A stretch of DNA of 64,000 bases, taken from the NCBI GenBank assembly GCA_012845835.1, contig JABAKD010000024.1, positions 1,742,362 to 1,806,361 on the forward strand, written 5' to 3'. Every line of letters starts with the position of its first letter. Positions within the stretch are counted from its first letter, which is position 1. The position numbers and the translations under genes were made by a program. The notes below the pieces were generated by a model. That model had not been told where the DNA came from. It searched no databases and saw only the letters and a list, made by a program, of their open reading frames with translations. The DNA comes from Undaria pinnatifida. Its lineage: Eukaryota; Sar; Phaeophyceae; Laminariales; Alariaceae. This document shows positions 56,560 to 64,000 of this stretch, piece after piece.

Positions 56560-56827
56560 TGTGAAATTAATAGGTGGGGGACACAGAGTGCCCCCTGCAG
56601 GTCTGCCAATTGGGTAGGTCCTCGGAGTACTCACTTTCGTTCCTTCGTAGAGATGTAGCTTTATTCGTTTCCACCAGAGCCCGGGATAGCTTCTGAGATC
56701 GGAGGCGCGTGCCTCCGATCTAATTCCTAACTTCCCCGAATATAAACCGCCAACCTCATCATACGAAACCCATCCAAATGATCTCAAATTCGGATACCTA
56801 CAGGCCTTTCGAGGCCGTATCTTAACA
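56560..56827 (-). repeat. LTR 4 (outer) of the TRIM-like array
   Basis: Same 268-bp sequence, ending CTTAACA directly against the second TCAT. Because this last copy stops exactly at the LTR end, it defines the LTR boundary. Confidence 0.85.
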
Positions 56828-56994
56828 TCATTGCATTCGTAGGTGCCATAAAGTGCACGTGATGAATGCACTTGCGTGGTTTCAAGTCGTGAAATGGACT
56901 ATTGGGCGAGAGAGGCCAACAAATATCAAAAAATGATTTTTTTTAACCTCGCATGAACCGGATGCCTTCATTAATCAAGATGTGGGAGCCATTA

Positions 56995-57425
56995 GCTGAA
57001 TCGTGATATTATATATATATAATATAAATAATATTATAATATATATAATACATATATATATAATCAAAATAATAAAATACGGATCGAAGATTTTGTCGAA
57101 ACTTATACCCTCCAGGTGTGAGATCGAAGATTTTGTCGAAACAGGAGAGTTTCGACAAAATCTTCGATACAGTGTTTCGACAAATAAATTCTTCGATCTC
57201 GCAGCTGGAGAGTATTTCAAAAATGATAGAATACGTTATAGTATGTTCGATCTCACAGCTGGAGAGTATTTTTATTTCAATAAAATACATGTATAGACCA
57301 TAGTCTAGTCTAAACGACGAAAAAAAAATACTATATACTTGTATGGAATTTTTAAAATTAAAATACTCTTCAGATGTGAGATCGAAGATTTTGTCTCGAA
57401 ACTCATTTATTATATTATTATTATT
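56995..57425. mobile_element. AT-rich block with nested family E fragments
   Basis: A TATATAATA-rich stretch (57,005-57,085) precedes at least five copies, in both orientations, of GATCGAAGATTTTGTCGAAA or its complement (57,086-57,400). Inverted neighbours such as those at 57,122-57,170 can fold on themselves. Confidence 0.6.
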
Positions 57426-57542
57426 TCATTTGCCATCTGACAATGTAGCGTGAGTGTCAAAAACCATAAACATGATGAAAGAACACAAAATCCAGATGAA
57501 AGCGTGGAACGATGTTTCCAACAACCAAAAACCACGAAAATA

Positions 57543-58931
57543 CTAGATGTACCTCCCTGTTTTCATGGCCCTGCCCCCTCCAGCCGCAAGGGCCAAGCCC
57601 TTCCCCCCATACACTTCCGAAGAAGCATCGAACAACAACCCGCTATCCATATAAATGGCTAGTTTGTAACTGCTGCGTGTATGTTTCAACGCGCAGAAGG
57701 CTGTGCGGTATTGCTGCTTAATGCTATCGGCCGTGGCAAGGAAAGAGTCCCCGCCGTCTCGCTCTCTCTGTGGCCCTACCCTCTTAACCCCTCCCCCAAA
57801 CACTCTACTGCTCCCACCCCTATCCTTGCCACTTCCGACCGCAAGGGCCAAGTCCTCCCCCCCATACACTGCCGAAGAGGCATCGAATGACAACCCGCTA
57901 ACCATATAAATGGCTGATTTGTAACTGCTGCGTGTATGTTTCAACGCGCAGAAGGCTGTGCGGTGTTGCTGGCTGATGCTGTCGGTCGTGGCAGGGACAG
58001 AATTCCCGCCGTCTCGCTCTCTGTGTGACCCTGCCCTCTTAACCCCCTCCCCAAAAACACTGCCTCTCCCACCCTTGAGCTTGCCACTTCCAACCGCAAG
58101 GGCCAAGTCCTCCCCCCCATACACTTTCAAAGGAGCATCGAACAACAACCCGCTATCCATATAAATGGCTGATTTGTAACTGCTGCGTGTATATTTCAAC
58201 GCGCAGAAGGCCGTGCGGTATTGCTGCTCAATGCTATCGGCCGTGGCAAGGAAAGAGTCCCCGCCGTCTCGCTCTCTCTGTGGCCCTACCCTCTTAACCC
58301 CTCCCCCTAAAACACTACTGCTCCCACCCCTACCCCTGCCACTTCCGACCTCAAGGGCCAAGTCCTCCCCCCCATACACTGCCGAAGAGGCATCGAATGA
58401 CAACCCGCTATCCATATAAATGGCTGATTTGTAACTGCTGCGTGTATGTTTCAACGCGCAGAAGGCTGTGCGGTGTTGCTGGCTGATGCTGTCGGTCGTG
58501 GCAGGGACAGAATTCCCGCCGTCTCGCTCTCTGTGTGACCCTGCCCTCTTAACCCCCTCCCCAAAAACACTGCCTAATCTCCCACCCTTACGCTTGCCAC
58601 TTCCGACCGCAAGGGCCAAGTCCTCCCTCCCATACACTTCCGAAGAAGCATCGAACGACAACCCGCTATCCATATAAATGGCTGATTTGTAACTGCTGCG
58701 TGTATATTTCAACGCGCAGAAGGCCGTGCGGTATTGCTGCTCAATGCTATCGGCGGTGGCAAGGAAAGAGTCCCCGCCTTCTCGCTCTCTCTGTGGCTCT
58801 GCCATTAGTACCCCCCCCCCTCTCATCGACCTTCCGGTTCTACCGTGCACAAAACCTCCTCTCGCGACACGGGTCGCCCCTCTTGTTGTGATCCACGATG
58901 TGACCACGTTAGACAACAGCAGGAGGCGCAT
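57543..58931 (-). CDS. Protein of five 85-residue tandem repeats, unknown function
   Basis: A single 462-codon frame from ATG at 58,931. After an N-terminal segment (MRLLLLSNVVTSW, weakly hydrophobic) come five repeats of about 85 residues with the core RTAFCALKHTRSSYKSAIYM, then GLSFDAS..VYGGEDLAL.VGSG. The DNA period is 255 bp; the word CCATATAAATGGC occurs at each 255-258 step. Two unit types alternate (RERDGGNSVPATTDSISQQH and RERDGGDSFLATADSIEQQY), giving a 510-bp higher-order repeat. The single length difference seen is a three-base insertion that keeps frame. The core matches no family I know. A related copy lies inverted at 63,230-64,000. A TATA-like word lies about 800 bases upstream. 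It may be a genuine repeat protein or a non-coding satellite that happens to stay open. Confidence 0.5.
   Translation of the reverse strand: MRLLLLSNVVTSWITTRGATRVARGGFVHGRTGRSMRGGGVLMAEPQREREGGDSFLATADSIEQQYRTAFCALKYTRSSYKSAIYMDSGLSFDASSEVYGREDLALAVGSGKRKGGRLGSVFGEGVKRAGSHRERDGGNSVPATTDSISQQHRTAFCALKHTRSSYKSAIYMDSGLSFDASSAVYGGEDLALEVGSGRGRGGSSSVLGGGVKRVGPQRERDGGDSFLATADSIEQQYRTAFCALKYTRSSYKSAIYMDSGLLFDAPLKVYGGEDLALAVGSGKLKGGRGSVFGEGVKRAGSHRERDGGNSVPATTDSISQQHRTAFCALKHTRSSYKSAIYMVSGLSFDASSAVYGGEDLALAVGSGKDRGGSSRVFGGGVKRVGPQRERDGGDSFLATADSIKQQYRTAFCALKHTRSSYKLAIYMDSGLLFDASSEVYGGKGLALAAGGGRAMKTGRYI
57648..58790 (-). repeat. 255-bp tandem repeat with 510-bp higher order
   Basis: ATAAATGGCT lies at 57,651, 57,906, 58,161, 58,416 and 58,674. 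Units one apart differ more than units two apart (for example CTGCTTAATGCTATCGGCCG against CTGGCTGATGCTGTCGGTCG), the pattern of a two-monomer higher-order array. Confidence 0.9.
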
Positions 58932-59559
58932 GCGACCGCTGTAATATTTTTGTTACGGCTACTACAGTTTAATTACCTCGCTCGCGACTAAACGTTGACC
59001 TTTTCTCGAACCGCGTGTACGAGTGTACGAGTGACTGCAAGAAAGATAGAGGTTACAGCCAAGGGCTGTCTGCCCCCAACTCACACGAAAAGTAAAATAA
59101 ATAAATAAATAAAAGAACGAACGAAAAACAGTTGTGCCAACACTGGAATGCTGGCACACAACAATAATACTGTAGTGTCCCCTCCCAACCCCAGCAATTG
59201 CCACGCCAAACAGCGTCCCTCCTAGAGCTGTGTTGGTTGGGCTGCAATTTGTGCAGCACCGTTTTTAGACTACGCTCTTTGTTTTGCCTTTTTTCACGCG
59301 ACGTACTTACAGTACAACAAATGCGATCAGCACCAGCACAGCAAGCAGCAGTATCTAGAACCTACTAGGCTAGTAGACCGCCAAAATAAGGCGCGATGTT
59401 ATTTACGCTCGTTGTTTCGCGCGTCCTACGACAGCAGCAGTCTAAATCGCGGAAACGATACACTCGCCAATCTACAGCAGTATCTCTCGTGGGTATCTTC
59501 TGCTATAAGGTACATAGTCTATTAAAAGAGTACAAGTAGACAGAGCTGAAACGCAGCTT

Positions 59560-59690
59560 GCAAAGATGAGTAGTCTATTGACCTGAAATTCGTCGAACTC
59601 ACGGCTGACGTCCTTGAAATATATATCCCTGGTATATTTTTTATGAAATACACTTGATTGAGTACGAGCAAAAAGTACGTCAAGATTGTA
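59560..59690 (-). mobile_element. MITE arm inserted in the left arm only
   Basis: ATTCGTCGAACTCACGGCTG and GACGTCCTTGAAATAT match one arm of the TA-flanked MITE at 29,640. The surrounding bases also match its right flank (GGTCAATA.ACTCATCTTTG). The stretch is missing from the corresponding part of the right arm near 62,580, so it arrived after the duplication or was lost there. Confidence 0.6.
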
Positions 59691-59733
59691 CGTAGCGTAT
59701 CCTGTGATATATTTTCCGCTCTTTCTCGTCGCG

Positions 59734-59743
59734 CTTTTATATA
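59734..59743 (-). promoter_or_regulatory. TATA-like box of the left-arm gene
   Basis: TATATAAAAG on the minus strand in the context GTTGTATATAAAAGCG, about 800 bases upstream of the ATG at 58,931. It is conserved in the right arm, which supports function or simply recent shared origin. Confidence 0.45.
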
Positions 59744-59904
59744 CAACCAACAGCAGAACGAGCAGCGGACAAGGTGCGGTCACCGGCAACACGGCAGCGT
59801 CTAGACAGTCAGAGATAAATACGACGAGGCGCAACGCACGATCTTAGGCTTTGCCGGCCGAACGTGATTCCGAAAACAGCGGTTACGTCGGTGGACCCAC
59901 TGCT

Positions 59905-59978
59905 ACTGCCAAGGAGACCACGACGATCTTTTTGCCAAATGGACTGCTGGGTGATGAAGGTAACTTCCACTCGTACCT
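59905..59978 (+). repeat. 74-bp direct repeat, also at 60,475-60,548
   Basis: GCCAAGGAGACCACGACGAT through GGTAACTTCCACTCGTA occurs twice in the left arm, at about 59,909 and 60,481, essentially identical. The second copy sits exactly at the inner edge of the inverted duplication. Confidence 0.85.
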
Positions 59979-60559
59979 CTCTGCTCCGAGACCACCGACC
60001 TAGCTAGCTTCCCCCCCTCCCTCTCTTATCCGTCGATCGACACGAACCGGGCAATCCTTCTTCCTTCGTGCCTCCCTCCACGCCGCGGAGCAGCTCTCAA
60101 CCTCCAAAGCCACCACTCGCCTCGCACACCCTCAAGCGTTGATTCGGCTCACTGCGAGGTTCCGCCGCGTTTCGGTACGCGCACACCCTCGCAAGCGGGC
60201 GCGGCGTGGTGCGATCGAGAGCTCCACTTCCTAGGCCGGTCGCTGTAGACCGTTGGATTGTCGGGGCTGCCTTCCTTCTCCCGCACCGCCGCGTCCGTGT
60301 CGCAGTTTTCACACGATGCGTTCTCGTACGTAACAGGTACCAATATTTTCCTCGATGCGTACGTATCTTTCTCAGATTTCTCACTTTCTATCCCTTATTT
60401 TTTCTTCTCAAATACCCCTACCCTGAGCTCCCGACGGGGACACACGCCTTCAAGACGTGCGCCCCCGCCACCCCGCTACTGCCAAGGAGACCACGACGAT
60501 CTTTTTGCCAAATGGACTGCTGGGTGATGAAGGTAACTTCCACTCGTATTGTATTTTAT

Positions 60560-61450
60560 CAAAATAAAAAACTCTCCAGCTGTGAGAATACTCTCCAGAT
60601 GATGTGAGATCGAAGATTTTGTCGAAACTCATCTATATTGTATTTTATAGAAACAAAAATACTCTCCAGCTAGCTGTGAGATCGAAGATTTTGTCAAAAC
60701 TCATATATATTTGCAAGCTTTAATATATACTCCGGAGTATGTATGTTATTAAAATAAAAATACTCTCCAGATCGAAGATTTCGTCGAAACTCATGTTTGC
60801 AAAACCTGTGTGTGTTGCACTCCGATCGCGCGTATTACCGGGTGTGTATCCTCATTAAGGGTATCTAGGTCGGCGACTCTCCTTGGAACTACAATGTAGC
60901 TTGTACCAGTGTCAACAGGTTGATGTTAGGCAGTCTGTGCGCGGAAACTATAAAACCGGGACAAAACCTGCAGCTGTGGAAGGAAATGCATCAGTTGATC
61001 AAGTGTATCCTGTAAGTCGTATAACCGGCGTGGGGAGGGCGGAGTTTTTAAGCGCGTGGGGGGCTGGGTTTGAACAAAAGAGAGCGCGGGGTGGAGGGGG
61101 AGCGGAAACGGGCGGGGCAACTCGATCTGTGCACGGACACCATAAAGTCATTTAAGGCGACAAATCTGACGGTTGTGGAAGTATTGCATCAGTTTATATG
61201 TACATCCATCCTGTAAGTCGTACAACCAGTGAGGAAGGGGCGGAGTGTTCGAAGTGGCGGAGTGTTCGAAGGGGTGGGGGGGGGGAGGGCATTTTTTAAC
61301 AGCTTTCAGTCGCTTAGATGTATGGGCTTGCTATACGCGTGGTGCTAGGTCTAGACGTTGGTGCGTGTGGTGGGGAAGGAGGGGCGTTAGGGGGGGGCGG
61401 GGGGGGCGGGGGGGGGGGGTGAATTGGCGGTACAGCATGAATGGCTGAAA
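60560..61450 (+). mobile_element. Dispersed repeat family E (copy 4)
   Basis: It opens with several partial CTCCAG.TGTGAGATCGAAG units (60,575-60,790). The fullest plus-strand copy follows: TCCGATCGCGCGTATTACC, GGTCGGCGACTCTCC, AACTATAAAACCGG, TGTGGAAGGAAATGCATCAG, a G-rich tract near 61,390-61,425 and GTGGTGCTAGGTCTAG. It forms most of the spacer of the inverted duplication. Confidence 0.7.
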
Positions 61451-61639
61451 AGATAATGAGGTGATATCCACTGTGGGTGGGGTAGCGTTTATAACTCTGG
61501 CAGATTTCGATTAATACTACCCTGGTATATAATAGGCTATGTATATAGTCTATACCAGGCAGCTGTTGTATTTTTTGTGTGATACGTGTATAGTCTATAT
61601 TATATATATTTTTTGGCATTGAAAAGCATCCCAGACAGT

Positions 61640-61640
<1 letters not shown>

Positions 61641-61712
<72 letters not shown>
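61641..61712 (+). repeat. (CAA)n microsatellite
   Basis: About 24 uninterrupted ACA/CAA units at the inner edge of the right arm. It is not preceded by the LINE 3' end, so it is independent of the LINE tails. Confidence 0.95.
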
Positions 61713-62486
61713 CCGACGGGGTGGCAGGGGCGCACGTCTTGAAGGCGTGTGTCCCCGTCGGGAGCTCAGGGTAGGAGTATTTCAGAAGGAACAAGGAAAT
61801 AAAGGACAAAAAGTGATAAATCTAAGGACGATAAGTACGCACCGAGGAAAATATATACGTGTTACGTACGAGTTTATACGTGTTACGTACGAGTACGCAT
61901 CGTGTGAACACTGCGACACGGACGAGGCGGTGTGGGAGCAGAGCCCAGACAATCCAACAGTCTACAGCGACCGGTCTAGGAAGCGGGGTATTGGGCGACC
62001 TCTCGATCGCACCACGCCGCGCCCGCTTGCGAGGGTGTGCGTGTACCGAAACGCGATGGAACCTCGCAGTGAGCCGAATCAACGTTCGAGGGTGTGCGAG
62101 GCGAGTGGTGGCTTTGGAGGTTGAGAGCTGCTCCGGGGCGTGGAGGGAGGCACGAAGGAAGAAGGATTGGCCAGTCCGTGTCGATTGACGGATACGAGAG
62201 AGGGAAGGGGGTGAGCTAGCTAGGTCGGAGGTCTCGGAGCAGAGAGGTACGAGTGGAAGTTACCTTTGTCACCCAGAAGTCCATTTGGCAAAAAGATCGT
62301 CGCGGTCCCTTGTACTCGGCAGTGGCAGTGGGTCCAACGACGTGACCGCAGGTTTCGTAATCACGTTCGGCCGGCAAAGCCCAAGATCGTGCGTTGCGCC
62401 TCGTCGTATTTATCTCTGACTGTCTTCTAATGCTGCCGTGTTGCCGGTGACCGCACCTTGTCCGCTGCTCTTTCTGCTGTTGGTTG

Positions 62487-62496
62487 TATATAAAAG
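62487..62496 (+). promoter_or_regulatory. TATA-like box of the right-arm gene
   Basis: TATATAAAAG in the same context as the left arm, about 735 bases upstream of the matching ATG at 63,230. Confidence 0.45.
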
Positions 62497-62767
62497 CGTG
62501 ACGAGAAAGAGCCGAAAAGGTACCACAGGATACTGTACGTACAATCTTAATACTCTTACTCTTTGCTCGTACTTATCAGTGTATTTGTGTCAGCTCTGTC
62601 TACTCCAGATGTACCTTATGGCAGAAGATACCCACGAGAGGTACTGCTGTAGGTTGGCGAGTGTATCGTTTCCGCGATTCAGACTGCTGCTTGCTGCTGT
62701 CGTAAGACGCGTGAAACAACGAGCGCAAATAACATCGCACCTTATTCCGGCTGTCTACTCGTAGATT

Positions 62768-63200
62768 CTAGATACTGCTGCTTGCGGTGCTGCTGCTGAT
62801 CGCATTTGTTGTACTGTAAGTAGGTCGCGTGACAAAAGGCAAAACAAAGAGCGTAAACGGTGCTGCACAAATTGCAGCCCAACGAACACAGCTTTTTTTA
62901 AGCGGGACGCTGTTCGGCGCAGCAATCAGACTACTGGGGTTGGGAGGGAACACTACGATATTATTGTTGTGTGCCAGCATACCAGTGTTGGCACAATTTT
63001 TTTGCGTCATTTTAATAGTTCTTTTTATTTTAATATCTTTAATTTTTTGTGTGAGTTAGGGGCAGAGAGCCCTTGGTTGTAACCCCTATCTTTGACGGTA
63101 CACTTTCAGTAATACTTGCAGTCACTCGTACGCTCATACCCGTGGTTCGAGTAAAGATCAACGTTCAGTCGCGAGCGAGGCAATTAAACTGTAGACTAGT
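62768..63200. other. Unassigned part of the right arm
   Basis: Counterpart of about 58,980-59,340. Short frames on both strands are not conserved between arms. Confidence 0.4.
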
Positions 63201-63229
63201 AGTCGTACCAATAATATTACGGCGGTCGC

Positions 63230-64000
63230 ATGCGCCTCCTGCTGTTGTCTAGTGCTGTGGTCATATAGTGGATCACGAGAGGGGCGACCCGTGTCGCAAG
63301 AGGAGGTTTTGTGCACGGTAGGACAGGAAGGTTGATGAGGGAGGGGGGGGTAATAATGGCAGAGCCACAGAAAAAGCAAAACGGCGTGTACTCTTTCCTT
63401 GCCACGACCGATAGCAATATCAAACAGGGACACCGCACAGCCCTCTGCGGGTTGAAACATACGCGTAGCAGTTACGAATCAGCCATTTATATGGACAGGG
63501 GGTTGTCGTTTGACGCTTCTTCGGGAGTGTGTGGGCGGGAGGACTCGGCCCTTGAGGTTGGAAGTGGCAAGGTTAGGGGTGGGAGAGGTAGTGTTTTAGG
63601 GGAGGGGATGAAGAGGGCAGGGTCACGGAGAGAGCAAGACGGCGGGGACTCTTTCCTGGACACGACCGATACCAGTAATAAGCAGCAATACCGCACAGTC
63701 TTCTACGCGTTGAAACATACACGCAGCAGCTACAAACCAGCCATTTTTATGGGTAGCGGGTTGTCGTCCGATGCCTCTTCGAAAGTGTTTGGGGGGGAGG
63801 AGTTGGCTCTTGCGGTTGGAAGTGGGAAGCTTAAGGGCGGGAGCGGTAGGGTTTGGGAGGAGAGGATGAAGAGGGCAGGGCCACAGAGAGAGCGAGACGG
63901 CGCAGAGACTCTTTTCTTGCCACGACCGATAGCATTAGGCAGCAATGCTGCACAGCCTTCTGCGCGTTAAAACATACGCGCAGCATTTACAAACCATCTG
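63230..64000 (+). pseudogene. Second copy of the 85-residue-repeat gene, apparently decayed
   Basis: The ATG at 63,230 matches the left-arm start (MRLLLLSSAVV), but an in-frame TAG follows within 13 codons. The frame 63,311-63,970 then carries two full repeats (HRTALCGLKHTRSSYESAIYM and QYRTVFYALKHTRSSYKPAIF) with the same 255-bp period, before a one-base register change in the third unit. Repeats here are more diverged than in the left arm and do not show the strict alternation. The array continues beyond the window. If splicing or a later start is used it could still be expressed. Confidence 0.5.

Larger units (their letters stand above)
53821..56827 (-). mobile_element. Small LTR (TRIM-like) element in a tandem LTR-internal array
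   Basis: The array is LTR-internal-LTR-internal-LTR-internal-LTR with an exact 913-bp period (units start at 53,821, 54,734, 55,647 and 56,560). LTRs are 268 bp, TG...CA, and internal segments 645 bp. The four-base target duplication TCAT (53,817-53,820 and 56,828-56,831) brackets the whole array. Units differ at about one site, so it is very young. There is no gag or pol, which makes it non-autonomous. Read on the minus strand, the internal part starts TGGCGTCGACGGCAGGA two bases after the LTR (primer-site-like, opening with TGG) and ends with a purine-rich CAGGGTGGG before the next LTR. It carries a NADAR gene fragment. It looks whole for its type. Confidence 0.8.
53539..56993. repeat. 443-bp tandem duplication, unit 2, split by an insertion
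   Basis: The left part is 53,539-53,820 and the right part 56,832-56,993, resuming at TGCATTCGTAGG. Between them sits a 3,007-bp insertion flanked by TCAT on both sides. Unit 1 supplies the exact pre-insertion sequence. Confidence 0.9.
58190..60473. repeat. Large inverted duplication, left arm
   Basis: Sequence from the repeat-protein gene through its upstream region to GCGCCCCCGCCACCCCG at about 60,473 recurs in reverse complement at 61,712-64,000. Matching landmarks in order include GGTCGCCCCTC, CGACGTACTTACAGTACAAC, TATATAAAAGCG, GCCAAATGGACT and GACGGGGACACACGCCTTC. Identity looks like roughly 85-90 percent, with indels. Confidence 0.85.
61712..64000. repeat. Large inverted duplication, right arm (runs off the window)
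   Basis: Reverse-complement partner of 58,190-60,473. The arm continues past the window end, so the full length is unknown but at least 2.3 kb. The 1.24-kb spacer holds family E and a (CAA)n tract. Confidence 0.85.

Noticed and set aside
61641-61712. (CAA)n tract as a third LINE tail
   Set aside because: The preceding sequence does not match the LINE 3' UTR seen at 39.6-39.8 kb or 49.4-49.6 kb.

Overview
This is a eukaryotic nuclear window, very rich in repeats and poor in genes. The evidence is spliceosomal-type introns, several classes of retrotransposon, MITE-like inverted-repeat elements, long microsatellites and one 500-base assembly gap (5700-6199). No bacterial operon structure is visible. 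A CBM1-type carbohydrate-binding domain on a Pro/Thr-rich stalk, copia- and DIRS-like fossils, a Helitron fragment and triplet (CAA)n repeats would fit an alga or other stramenopile. A brown alga is my best guess, but that is low-confidence inference.

Layout. 1-7.15 kb: old, degenerate tandem repeats of several unit lengths, broken by the gap. 7.15-12.4 kb: mostly unassigned sequence with a retroposon 3' end, a CCGCACCGAA-type degenerate minisatellite and a decayed copia RNase H piece. 12.4-16.5 kb: two copies of a MITE-like family flank the clearest host gene, a two-exon CBM1-domain protein; a 26-bp minisatellite follows. 16.5-31 kb: local duplications, two long inverted copies and one direct copy of a dispersed repeat (family E), a second copia fossil (gag to protease) and a short palindromic MITE. 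31-37 kb: a decayed DIRS-like element with a tyrosine recombinase, two more copies of the 12.4-kb MITE family, and a tandem array with tRNA-like arms. 37.5-39.8 kb: a 5'-truncated LINE. 40,955-48,337: a nearly intact, very young Ty1/copia element on the minus strand with two 800-bp LTRs. 49.2-51.5 kb: a second LINE tail with an exceptionally long (TTG)n tract, a fold-back cluster and a retroposon copy. 51.7-57.0 kb: a Helitron-like N-terminal gene with consistent introns, a 443-bp tandem duplication and, inside its second copy, a small LTR element repeated 3.3 times in tandem that carries part of a NADAR-domain gene. 57.5-64 kb: a large inverted duplication whose arms carry divergent copies of a gene for an unrecognised protein built of 85-residue repeats.

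Most of the window is therefore the record of element insertions and local duplications. The most interesting systems are the tandem LTR/NADAR element, whose pre-insertion site survives in the neighbouring tandem copy; the divergent 85-residue-repeat gene pair in the inverted duplication; and the MITE family with conserved internal palindromes.
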